64,000 nucleotides of DNA from Mumia xiangluensis (GTDB lineage: Bacteria; Actinomycetota; Actinomycetes; Propionibacteriales; Nocardioidaceae): contig NZ_WJYO01000002.1 of the NCBI RefSeq assembly GCF_010994095.1, positions 744,001 through 808,000 on the forward strand, written 5' to 3'. Within the stretch, counting starts at the first letter, position 1. Each line of letters starts with the position of its first letter. Shown in pieces: positions 8,661 through 16,253 of this stretch. Below the pieces are notes generated by a model. The model saw only the letters and a list, made by a program, of their open reading frames with translations. It was not told where the DNA came from and searched no databases. The translations under genes were made by a program, and so were the position numbers.

Positions 8661-9593
8661 ATGAACACGACACCTTCTTCTGCTCTGCACCACTCCCCGA
8701 CGACGCGTGCTGCTGGAAAGCGAGCACTGGTCCTCGGCGGCGGCGGATCGACGGGCAACGCCTGGCTGATCGGCGTCGTCGCCGGTCTCTCCGAGGCCGG
8801 GCTGGACGTGACCGACGCCGATCTGATCGTCGGCACATCAGCCGGATCGACGGCGGCGGCCCAGATCACGGGCGCGCCACCGGCCGAGCTGCTCACTGCC
8901 GCACTTGCCCCTGTGCCCCGGCGCCCGGCCGGACCCGCCGGGCCCGCCGGCGGACGCGCTACGACGGCGAGGGTCGCCGACCAGCTCGAGAGGACCCGCC
9001 GAATCATCGAGGCCGCGCAGGATGCGGCCGACCTGCGCCGCCGGATGGGTGCCGTCGCACTCGAGAGGGCCGCCGCGTCGGACCCCTCGTGGCAGGACCA
9101 GTGGCGCGCCACCGTCGCCGCACGCCTGCCCAGCCAGCAGTGGCCGCACCGACGGGTGCTGGTCACAGCAGTCGATGCCGACACCGGCGCGCCGGTCGTG
9201 TTCGACCGCGAGAGCGGTGTCGACCTGGCGGACGCCGTGGCCGCCAGCTGTGCCAGCGGCTCGGCCTACGGGATCGGCGACGGTCGCTACATCGACGGCG
9301 GCTACCGGCGCAACGAGAACGCGGACCTGGCAGCAGGGTACGAGCGGGTCCTCGTCCTGGCACCGTTCGGTGGCAGGTCGTGGACGCCCCCGCAGTGGGG
9401 CTTGCAGCTCGCCGCGCAGGTCGAGGAGCTGCGTGCGGCCGGCAGCAGAGTCGAGTCCGTCGTCCCGGACGGCAGCTCCGAGCACCTGTTCGGCGCGAAC
9501 GCGATGGACCTCTCGCTGCGGCCCGCGGCAGCCCACGCCGGTGCCGGACAAGGCCGAGGTCTTGCCGAGCAGCTCACGGAGCTGTGGCGCTGA
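8661..9593 (+). CDS. patatin-like phospholipase
   Basis: A 310-residue patatin-fold hydrolase. The glycine-rich oxyanion loop LVLGGGGSTGNAWLIG (about 23-38), the nucleophile elbow GTSAGS and the catalytic aspartate in YIDGGYRRNEN are all present, so the Ser-Asp dyad is intact. Such enzymes hydrolyse acyl chains from phospholipids or related lipids. No signal peptide or membrane segment is visible. ATG 8661 is the first codon that keeps the oxyanion loop near the N-terminus; the upstream region may hold a leader peptide. Confidence 0.85.
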   Translation: MNTTPSSALHHSPTTRAAGKRALVLGGGGSTGNAWLIGVVAGLSEAGLDVTDADLIVGTSAGSTAAAQITGAPPAELLTAALAPVPRRPAGPAGPAGGRATTARVADQLERTRRIIEAAQDAADLRRRMGAVALERAAASDPSWQDQWRATVAARLPSQQWPHRRVLVTAVDADTGAPVVFDRESGVDLADAVAASCASGSAYGIGDGRYIDGGYRRNENADLAAGYERVLVLAPFGGRSWTPPQWGLQLAAQVEELRAAGSRVESVVPDGSSEHLFGANAMDLSLRPAAAHAGAGQGRGLAEQLTELWR

Positions 9594-9608
9594 CGTCCCG
9601 CGGACCGG

Positions 9609-10145
9609 TCAGGCGACGGGGCGGCTGAAGCCGATGAGCTCGGTGCCCGGGACCGGCGACCAGTCGAGGTCCTCGCGCCGGACGAACCCGTGCGCCGCGT
9701 AGAGCCGGTGCGCCGGCGCCATGTCGGGGAGCGAGCTGATCACGACCTCGCGGAGCCCGTCCGACTCAGCGCGCGCGAGACACCACCGCACCATCGCCGT
9801 ACCGACGCCGAGGCCCGCCGCCGCAGGGTCGACGCCGAGCATCCGAAACTCGCCCTGGTCGTCGCGGGTCGCGAGCTCGCGCATCGTCGATCCTGGGGAG
9901 CACCACGTGACGGTGCCGACGAGCCGGCCGTCGAGCTCGACGACGGCGACCTCGGAGTCCTGAGCACGCGTCTCGACGTCGGCGAGCTTGGCGGCGTACG
10001 CGACGTCCTCCGAGCCGTCGGAGAAGCGCAGGTAGCCCTCGGCGCGGTATGCGGCGACCACGATCGCGCCGGCCCGCGCATACTCCTCCGGGCGGACCGG
10101 GCGGACCATGAGCCGGGCCGACCCGACCGCCTGGGAGGCCGTCAT
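9609..10145 (-). CDS. GNAT-family N-acetyltransferase, last gene of the sigR operon
   Basis: A 178-residue GNAT protein. The acetyl-CoA pyrophosphate loop is seen as MLGVDPAAAGLGVGTAMVRWCL (motif A, residues about 108-130), and the C-terminal APAHRLYAAHGFVRRED is motif B. The substrate is unknown. Its ATG overlaps the thioesterase stop by four bases (ATGA), making it the fourth gene of the sigR-rsrA unit. The first in-frame ATG inside the conserved region, 10145, is chosen over a long upstream extension that would run through the thioesterase gene. Confidence 0.85.
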   Translation of the reverse strand: MTASQAVGSARLMVRPVRPEEYARAGAIVVAAYRAEGYLRFSDGSEDVAYAAKLADVETRAQDSEVAVVELDGRLVGTVTWCSPGSTMRELATRDDQGEFRMLGVDPAAAGLGVGTAMVRWCLARAESDGLREVVISSLPDMAPAHRLYAAHGFVRREDLDWSPVPGTELIGFSRPVA

Positions 10146-10528
10146 GCGCCGACGCGGGCCAGGAAGCGCTCGGTATCGACGACCACGCGGCGGACCTCGC
10201 CCTCGGCGAGCAGCCTGCCGTCGGAGTCGGTCGCGACGACCTCGAACGACACGAGCCGCCCGTCGACGGCGGTCACGGTCGCGACCACCGCCACCGTCGC
10301 GCCCACAGGACTCGCCCCGAGGTGGTCGAGCCGCACACGCGTGCCGACCGAGGTCTGGCCGTCTGCGACCGCCCCGGCGATGGCCGTACAGGTGGCCTCC
10401 TCGCACCAGGCCAGCACGCGAGGCGTGCCGAGGACCGGCAACGACCCGCTGCCGAGCGCGATCGCCGTGTCGTCCTCACCGACCGTGCGGGTGAGCGTCG
10501 CGCTCAGGCCCTTTTCGATGACGCTCAC
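10142..10528 (-). CDS. hotdog-fold thioesterase, fluoroacetyl-CoA-thioesterase-like
   Basis: A 128-residue hotdog protein. LPVLGTPRVLAWCEEATCTAIAG followed by TRVRLDHLGASPVGATV fits the FlK-like family, with the Thr, Glu and His of the known FlK active site in the right order (T in GTPRV, E in CEEA, H in LDHLG). The physiological acyl-CoA is unknown and need not be fluorinated. The GTG start at 10528 overlaps the rsrA stop by four bases (GTGA). Confidence 0.82.
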   Translation of the reverse strand: MSVIEKGLSATLTRTVGEDDTAIALGSGSLPVLGTPRVLAWCEEATCTAIAGAVADGQTSVGTRVRLDHLGASPVGATVAVVATVTAVDGRLVSFEVVATDSDGRLLAEGEVRRVVVDTERFLARVGA

Positions 10529-10812
10529 GCGTCGGGCCCGGCGACGCGCTCGGTCGTGGTGACCGTGACCGTCGTCCGGATCGACGTCAGCACCCGCGCC
10601 CGCAGCATCTCCGGCGCCTTCTCGCGGCACGACCGCGCGACGAGCTCCTTCACGATGCGCTCGACGTCGAACTGCGTCAGGCAGGGTGCGCAGTCGGCGA
10701 TGTGCGCGTGGACGGCATCCCAGTCACCCTCCGCGAGCTCGCGGTCGAGGAAGAGGTAGAGCTTGTCGACCGCCTGCTGGCAGTCGGGCTCAAGACGGAT
10801 CTCGTCACTCAT
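10525..10812 (-). CDS. rsrA: zinc-binding redox anti-sigma factor RsrA/RshA
   Basis: A 95-residue ZAS-domain anti-sigma factor. The zinc and redox ligands C11, H37, C41 and C44 occupy the same positions as in Streptomyces RsrA, within EPDCQQAV and [10 protein letters not shown]. In the reduced form this family binds SigR/SigH; disulfide formation releases zinc and frees the sigma factor. The ATG overlaps the sigR stop by four bases (ATGA), so synthesis is probably coupled to the sigma factor. Confidence 0.93.
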   Translation of the reverse strand: MSDEIRLEPDCQQAVDKLYLFLDRELAEGDWDAVHAHIADCAPCLTQFDVERIVKELVARSCREKAPEMLRARVLTSIRTTVTVTTTERVAGPDA

Positions 10813-11456
10813 GACTTGTCACCAGCCGTAACCATCCCGCGCTCGCGCGCGTAGTCCGTGAGCAGCTCGCGGAGCTGCTTGCGTCCGCGGTGGAGCCGCG
10901 ACATCACGGTGCCGATCGGGGTCTCCATGATCTCGGCGATCTCCTTGTAGGGGAATCCCTCGACGTCCGCGAGGTACACGGCGTAGCGGAAGTCCTCGGG
11001 GAGCTGCTGGAGTGCCTGCTTGACGTCGCTGTCGGGCAGGTGCTCGAGTGCCTCCATCTCCGCGGACTTGAGCCCGCTCGAGGTGTGGGCCGCCGAACGT
11101 GCGAGCTGCCAGTCCTCGATCTCCTCCGTCATCTGCTGCTGCGGCTGCCGCTGCTTCTTGCGGTAGGAGTTGATGTAGGTGTTCGTGAGGATGCGGTACA
11201 GCCAGGCCTTGAGGTTCGTGCCGGGCCTGAACTGGTGGAATGCCTGGTACGCCTTGGCGAAGGTCTCCTGGACCAGATCCTCGGCGTCGTGCGGGCTGCG
11301 GGTCATCCGCAGCGCGGCCGAGTAGAGCTGGTCGAGGAACGGCAGGGCATCACGCTCGAACCGGGCGGTGCGCTGCTCGGGGGTCTCGGTCGCCTCGACG
11401 CGGTCGGTCCCCTCGTCGGGGACGACCGTCGCGGCGGTGTCGCTGGAGTCGCTCAT
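10809..11456 (-). CDS. sigR: ECF sigma factor SigR/SigH of thiol-oxidative stress
   Basis: The short form has 215 residues starting at ATG 11456. Region 2 ([32 protein letters not shown]) and region 4 ([35 protein letters not shown]) are complete. An in-frame GTG at 11540 has an AGGAGG sequence six bases upstream and would add 28 residues. ATG 11456 lacks a good ribosome-binding site but has TAGGCT eight bases upstream, as for a leaderless message. Both starts lie downstream of an exact SigR-type promoter. This resembles the SigR/SigR-prime pair of Streptomyces. It begins a four-gene operon with rsrA, a thioesterase and a GNAT gene. Confidence 0.92.
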   Translation of the reverse strand: MSDSSDTAATVVPDEGTDRVEATETPEQRTARFERDALPFLDQLYSAALRMTRSPHDAEDLVQETFAKAYQAFHQFRPGTNLKAWLYRILTNTYINSYRKKQRQPQQQMTEEIEDWQLARSAAHTSSGLKSAEMEALEHLPDSDVKQALQQLPEDFRYAVYLADVEGFPYKEIAEIMETPIGTVMSRLHRGRKQLRELLTDYARERGMVTAGDKS

Positions 11457-11593
11457 CGTCGTCCAGCCTACTCCGGGCAGCCCCGTCGCAACGGGGTCGA
11501 GCGCGGCGGAGTCGGCAGGTCGGGTCAACGTCGCGAGCACGTGCATCCTCCTGAGGTCGTCCGTTCGCCGCTGTCGGCGGCACCGTCTCGTCC

Positions 11594-11619
11594 AACGCCT
11601 CCGGGGTCGGGGTCATTCC
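11594..11619 (-). promoter_or_regulatory. SigR-type promoter (GGAAT-N18-GTT) of the sigR operon
   Basis: On the minus strand GGAAT (11619-11615) is followed after exactly 18 bases by GTT (11596-11594). This is the consensus for SigR/SigH promoters, so positive autoregulation is likely. The -35 element overlaps the last codons of the upstream hydrolase gene. The predicted start point lies near 11587, upstream of both candidate sigR start codons. Confidence 0.8.
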
Positions 11620-12284
11620 CCCGATGGGCGGTCGCGGCCCACCCGCCGGCGTACGAACGCGTGCACGCCGTCGACCAGCGCGGCGTCGATCGCGGCCTGG
11701 TCCGGGTCGGCCCGCCTCGCCACCTTGAGCGCGTGGTCCGCGCCCGGCAGCACGACCATCGACAGCGGAAGTGCGCCGTGGCCGGGAGGGAACTCGGCCG
11801 GAGCACCGAAGGGGTCGTTCGCCCCCTGCACCACGAGCGTCGGCACCCCCGCACCGAGGAGCTCGTCGACGCGCGAGCGCTCGGGCTTGCCAGGCGGGTG
11901 GAGCGGGAACGCGAGCGCGACGACGCCGACCGCGCCGAGCGCGCGGCCGCGCCGGCACGCGACCCGCGCCCCGGCGCTGCGCCCTCCGACGAACATCGGA
12001 ACGCGCGGACGCAGGTGGTCGACGAGCGCCGTGAACGAGGCGTCGAGGACCGAGGGTGCCGGTGCGATGCGCTTGCCCGCGGTCCGCCAGGGCATCTCGA
12101 TGCGCACCACGCCGATGCCGAGCCGGGGAAGCCCCCGCGTCAGCACGTCGAGGTCGTGGCTCTCGATACCCCCGCCGGCTCCGTGGGTGAGCACGAGGGT
12201 CGCCCAGGCGCGGTCGGAACGGCGCGACACGATCCGGCCGGGGCCGTGAGGGGTGTCGTACGTGCGCTCGGACAGCGTCGGCAT
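11613..12284 (-). CDS. alpha/beta hydrolase, KANL3/Tex30-like
   Basis: A 223-residue alpha/beta-hydrolase. The oxyanion segment LVLTHGAGGGIESHDLDVL, the nucleophile elbow GGRSAGARVA and a C-terminal PGADHALKV with the catalytic histidine are present. Actinobacterial proteins with this pattern are usually labelled alpha/beta family or KANL3/Tex30-like hydrolases; the substrate is unknown. The start ATG 12284 shares its last base context with the SRAP stop (TGATG), so the two genes are translationally linked. Confidence 0.8.
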   Translation of the reverse strand: MPTLSERTYDTPHGPGRIVSRRSDRAWATLVLTHGAGGGIESHDLDVLTRGLPRLGIGVVRIEMPWRTAGKRIAPAPSVLDASFTALVDHLRPRVPMFVGGRSAGARVACRRGRALGAVGVVALAFPLHPPGKPERSRVDELLGAGVPTLVVQGANDPFGAPAEFPPGHGALPLSMVVLPGADHALKVARRADPDQAAIDAALVDGVHAFVRRRVGRDRPSGE

Positions 12285-13102
12285 CAGAGGTCCCCGAGCG
12301 TGGGCTGGGCGCCGTCGCCGGCGTCCGGCTCGCCCTCGAGGGCGATCGGCTCCATCAGCTCGGGGCCGTTGTTCCTGACGTTGTTGACGGTGGTGGAGAC
12401 GGGGTACGCCTCGAGCGCGCCAGGCGCTGCCGGGACGAGCAGCCGGCCCAGCGCCTCCTTGTCGTCGTTCGCGGGGTCGAGCCAGGTGCTCCACCGGTCA
12501 CGGGGTACGAGCATGGGTGCGCGGTCGTGGATGCGTCCGAGATCGTCGGTCGCCGTCGTCGTGATGATCGTGAACGTCCACAGCCAGGCGGCGTCGTCGT
12601 CCTCGGGCAGCGACCGGTCCTTCCAGATCTCGTACAGGCCGGCCATCGCCAGCGTGCTCCCGTCCGGCGAGTGGATGAAGAACGGCTGCTTCACCGGCTT
12701 GGACTTCGAGCCCGCCTTCTTTCCCCCCGGGGCGGGCGTCTCGGCCTTCTCGCTCGTGTACCACTCGTAGAAGCCGTCGGCGGGGACGATCGCTCGCCGC
12801 TTCGCGAACGCCGAGCGGAACGACGGCTTCTCTGCGAGCGTCTCGGCGCGCGCGTTGATCATGCGGTTCCCGATCGCGCGGTCCTTGGCCCAGCTGGGCA
12901 CCAGGCCCCAGGTCAGCGCTTTCACGAGGCGGTGCGAGACGGCCGGGTCCTCCCGGGAACGACGCTCCAGGATGAGGGGGACGACCTTCGTCGGGGCGAC
13001 GTTGTAGTCGGGCCGGAGATCAGGCAGGTCGTCAGCGGGCTCGGCTTCGAACTCCGCGCTCAGGTCGGCAGACGATCGGGTCGTGGCATAGCGGCCGCAC
13101 AT
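12284..13102 (-). CDS. SOS response-associated peptidase (SRAP/HMCES-YedK family)
   Basis: A 272-residue SRAP protein that begins MCGRYA, so Cys2 is available to crosslink abasic DNA after Met removal. Other conserved parts are YNVAPTKVVPLI, LTWGLVPSWAKD, NARAETLAEKPSFR, the ADGFYEWY block with the active-site glutamate, and LGRIHDRAPMLV with the catalytic histidine. The family shields abasic sites in single-stranded DNA. The M. tuberculosis counterpart (Rv3226c) also sits beside aroA. Confidence 0.92.
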   Translation of the reverse strand: MCGRYATTRSSADLSAEFEAEPADDLPDLRPDYNVAPTKVVPLILERRSREDPAVSHRLVKALTWGLVPSWAKDRAIGNRMINARAETLAEKPSFRSAFAKRRAIVPADGFYEWYTSEKAETPAPGGKKAGSKSKPVKQPFFIHSPDGSTLAMAGLYEIWKDRSLPEDDDAAWLWTFTIITTTATDDLGRIHDRAPMLVPRDRWSTWLDPANDDKEALGRLLVPAAPGALEAYPVSTTVNNVRNNGPELMEPIALEGEPDAGDGAQPTLGDL

Positions 13103-13204
13103 GCCCCCAGCGTTCCACAGATCTCCCGGCCGACTCAGCGGTCGGGGGATGCTGATCGTCCTCGGCGCCCGCCCGTCCCGAGAGCGAGCGGACGCCGAGA
13201 ACGG

Positions 13205-13987
13205 TCAGCCGAGCCCGGAGGCGGTGCTGCCCCGCCCGAGCTCGCCGAGCAGACGCGTCGCCGCGCCGCTCGTCGCAGGGAGCCCTTCGACCCAGACCCG
13301 CGTCGCCGGCACGTCGGCCGACCGGTCGAGCACCTCGCGCAGTGCGCGGTACCCGCGGATCGCGTCGGAACGGCGTACGAGGGCGACCGCCCTGTGCTCG
13401 CCGAGCCGGGCGATGGTCTCGTCGCCGTCGAAGCAGGTGCGCAGCGCGTCGGCGATCACGAGCATCGAGAGCGAGCGGAGCAGACCCATGTCGGGCCCGA
13501 CGCCGCCGGACACCTCGACGACGACGAACGCCGCCGTGTCAGAGGCGAGGACCCCGGAACGCTCGGCGAGCCGGTACGCGTCGTCGAGACGCGACCGCAG
13601 GTGCGCGGCCGACGCCAGTCCGGTCAACGGGTCCTCGCACGACGTCTCGTAGGCGTCGTGGATCGCCGTCTCCGTCCAGGCGATGCTCATCGCGCGGACC
13701 AGCTCGTACGGTGGGAGCGAGCCCGAGACGCTGCGACACACGTCCTCGACGTCGCGCAACAGCTCGCTCCACCCGATCCCCTCAGTGGCTGCGGCCGCCC
13801 CGAGCTCGACCGCAGCCCCTTCCGGGTCCTCACCACTACGAAGCACGTCCCGCAACGCGACGAGGTGTCGCGTGGGGACGAGGAACAACGACTCCGTCAC
13901 CGCGGCCGGTGCCCCCACCGGGCGCGGGACCTGTGTCTGCTGGCCGGTCGTGGTCGCCGTGCCAGCCCTCGTCTCGTCGTGCTTCAT
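13205..13987 (-). CDS. degenerate GGDEF-like protein
   Basis: A 260-residue protein. The C-terminal half opens with CEDPLTGLASAAHLRSRLDDAY, the typical start of a diguanylate cyclase domain. Where the GGDEF loop should be, the sequence reads ARLGEHRAVAL, so the catalytic signature is missing and cyclase activity is unlikely; it may bind a ligand or partner. The N-terminal 130 residues are helical and unassigned. ATG 13987 is chosen; an alternative start lies at 14017. It is divergent from the lectin-tailed ECF sigma gene and shares its promoter region. Confidence 0.7.
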   Translation of the reverse strand: MKHDETRAGTATTTGQQTQVPRPVGAPAAVTESLFLVPTRHLVALRDVLRSGEDPEGAAVELGAAAATEGIGWSELLRDVEDVCRSVSGSLPPYELVRAMSIAWTETAIHDAYETSCEDPLTGLASAAHLRSRLDDAYRLAERSGVLASDTAAFVVVEVSGGVGPDMGLLRSLSMLVIADALRTCFDGDETIARLGEHRAVALVRRSDAIRGYRALREVLDRSADVPATRVWVEGLPATSGAATRLLGELGRGSTASGLG

Positions 13988-14031
13988 GCAGGTGAGACGC
14001 GCGCCGACGCGGACCATGACGCCACTTCGCA

Positions 14032-14083
14032 GAACTTTTTCCTCGGCGGCGTTTTTCTCAGGAACTGTCGTCAGGTCTGTGTT
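14032..14083. promoter_or_regulatory. two GAAC-N15-GTT boxes spaced exactly 30 bp
   Basis: In the intergenic region between the degenerate GGDEF gene and the ECF fusion gene, GAAC (14032-14035) is followed after 15 bases by GTT (14051-14053). The pattern recurs at 14062-14065 and 14081-14083, shifted by exactly 30 bp. The GAAC element resembles the -35 of ECF promoters, although the spacing to GTT is shorter than the usual 16-18. An autoregulatory promoter or a paired operator is possible. Confidence 0.4.
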
Positions 14084-14105
14084 CTCGCCTACCGTGGGAG
14101 GCGCC

Positions 14106-16220
14106 ATGGATGATCAGACCGCCGACCCGACCGTTCCCAGCGACGCCGAGCTCATCTCGGCGGTCCGTGCTGGGGACAACGACGCGTACGGCGTGCTCTT
14201 CGAGCGTCACCGCGACGCGGCACAGCGCATGGCGCGCCAGCTCGTGCACGGACCCGACGCGGACGACCTGGTCTCCGAGGCGTTCATCAAGGTGATGGAC
14301 CAGCTGCGGGCCGGCGCGGGACCCGACGTCGCCTTCCGCGCATACCTCCTGACCGCGATCCGTCGGCTCCACGTCGACCGCGTCCGCGCCCAACGCAGGA
14401 CGCAGCCGACGGACGACCTCGAGCGGTACGACAGCGGCGTGGAGTTCGACGACACGGCGGTCGCGAAGTTCGAGAACTCGGCCGCAGCCCAGGCGTTCGC
14501 ATCGCTGCCCGAGCGCTGGCAGCTCGTCCTGTGGCACCTCGACGTGGAGGGCGCCAAGCCCGCTGACATCGCTCCCATGCTCGGCATGACGGCCAACGGT
14601 GTCTCGGCGCTCGCGTACCGCGCCCGCGAGGGACTGCGCCAGGCCTACCTGCAGGTGCACCTCGCCGACACTGCCGAGGAGGAGTGCCGCTGGACCACCG
14701 AGCACCTCGGTGCGTACGTCCGGCAGGGCCTCGGCAGACGCGACACGGTCAAGGTCCGCGAGCACCTCGACGGATGCGCACGCTGCACCGCGGTCTACCT
14801 CGAGCTCGTCGAGGTCAACTCCGGTCTCCGCGGGCTGCTCGCACCCGTGCTGCTCGGCGCGGCGGGGCTCGCCTACCTCGCCGACGCCGGCGCGAAGACC
14901 GCCGCGGGCACCGCCGCGGCCGGCAGCGCGACCGGGTGGGCGGGGTCCGCCGCGGGCCGCGCGCGGGACTGGATCGTCGCGGCTCCGGCTCACGGTGTGG
15001 CAGCAGCGGGCGTCACGCTCGGCGTGATCGGTGCGGCGGTGACGGGCACGCTCCTCTTCATCACCCTGGGCCTCCCGACCACGCCGAGCTCCGAGCAGGC
15101 CTCGGACGGCCCGTCGCTCTCGTTGCCCGGACCGACCGCGCTCCTGCCGGACGGCTCGGCGCCGACTGCCGCGCCCCCTACCGCGCCGACCGCAGCGCCG
15201 CCGACCGCCGGGCCGCAGTCGCTCCCACAGGTCCTCCCTCCGGCGACGCCCGCGCCGCCGGTGGCGGACGACCCGGGCGCCGACGAACCCGGCGCGGACG
15301 ACCCCGGCACCGACGAACCGTCGCCCACCGATCCCGGGCCGACCGACCCGGGCCCGGGTCCCAAGGAGCCGGGGCCCGGAGATCCCGGACCCACGGAGCC
15401 GACACCGACGGAGCCCACCGAGCCGACACCGACGGAGCCGACCGAGCCCCCGGCCCGCCCGACAGCACCGACCGATCTCGCGATCAGCGACGAGCCGGAC
15501 GGCGTGACGCTGCGCTGGTCGGCGGTGACGGGCGCAGACGGGTACGAGGTCTACCGCAGCACCAGCGGCGCTGCCGCGGGGATCGGACGATCCGTCGCGA
15601 CGGCCGTGTCGGGCGACCTGGTGTCCGGACCGACGCCGCTGACCACCACGTCCTTCGTGGACCGTGACGCCCCCAACGGCGGCAGGGTCCTGTACGAGGT
15701 GGTCGCCCTCAATGCGCACGGCGACTCCGACGCCGCCACGCTCGGGCCGATCAGGCTGCCGAGCACGGGCAGGCTCTCCGTACGCCCCCTCGGCTTCGGC
15801 ACGCAGTGCGTCCTCGCCGACGGGCGCGGGCTCTTCCCGGTCCGGCTCGCCAAGGACTGCGGCTCGGCGACGCTCTGGAGGGTGTGGGACGACGCCGGAT
15901 CCGGCTGGACGACGATGCGGGCGGCGTCCGGCCCTGCCGCCGGGACCTGCCTGACGACCTCGTCCACGCCGCTCGTCTCCGCACTCTCCCTGAGCTCGTG
16001 CGAGGGAGGCACGCGCCAGCAGTGGGGGCTCGATCCCTCGTCGACGGCCACGCAGCAGATCGCGAGCCGCGCGCGGCCGAGCCAGGTCCTGGACGCGACC
16101 ACCGCCAGCATCGGCGGCCCGCTCATCGCCACCGTCCGGATCAACAACGGCGAGCTCGATCGCAACCAGCGGTTCACCTTCGTGCTCGATCTCCCCGACT
16201 CCCCCGAGCTCAGCCGGTAG
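14106..16220 (+). CDS. ECF sigma factor fused to zinc-finger, membrane, FN3 and lectin-like domains
   Basis: A 704-residue fusion. Sigma region 2 is at about 15-90 (GVLFERHRDAAQRMARQL, DADDLVSEAFIKVMD) and region 4 at about 125-185 (LPERWQLVLWHLDVEGAKPADIA). An anti-sigma-like zinc finger follows with H220, C224 and C227. Then come one transmembrane helix (about 297-323), a 120-residue Pro/Thr/Asp-rich spacer of GADEP and TEP repeats, an FN3 domain (about 450-545) and a C-terminal beta-trefoil-like region with a QQW motif. The protein would hold its sigma part at the inner membrane face and the lectin-like part outside. This fits the actinobacterial ECF groups with C-terminal extensions (ECF52/53 type, from memory). 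Confidence 0.85.
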   Translation: MDDQTADPTVPSDAELISAVRAGDNDAYGVLFERHRDAAQRMARQLVHGPDADDLVSEAFIKVMDQLRAGAGPDVAFRAYLLTAIRRLHVDRVRAQRRTQPTDDLERYDSGVEFDDTAVAKFENSAAAQAFASLPERWQLVLWHLDVEGAKPADIAPMLGMTANGVSALAYRAREGLRQAYLQVHLADTAEEECRWTTEHLGAYVRQGLGRRDTVKVREHLDGCARCTAVYLELVEVNSGLRGLLAPVLLGAAGLAYLADAGAKTAAGTAAAGSATGWAGSAAGRARDWIVAAPAHGVAAAGVTLGVIGAAVTGTLLFITLGLPTTPSSEQASDGPSLSLPGPTALLPDGSAPTAAPPTAPTAAPPTAGPQSLPQVLPPATPAPPVADDPGADEPGADDPGTDEPSPTDPGPTDPGPGPKEPGPGDPGPTEPTPTEPTEPTPTEPTEPPARPTAPTDLAISDEPDGVTLRWSAVTGADGYEVYRSTSGAAAGIGRSVATAVSGDLVSGPTPLTTTSFVDRDAPNGGRVLYEVVALNAHGDSDAATLGPIRLPSTGRLSVRPLGFGTQCVLADGRGLFPVRLAKDCGSATLWRVWDDAGSGWTTMRAASGPAAGTCLTTSSTPLVSALSLSSCEGGTRQQWGLDPSSTATQQIASRARPSQVLDATTASIGGPLIATVRINNGELDRNQRFTFVLDLPDSPELSR

Positions 16221-16253
16221 CGCGAGCGCCGCGGCAGGCGTACGGTCGCCGAC

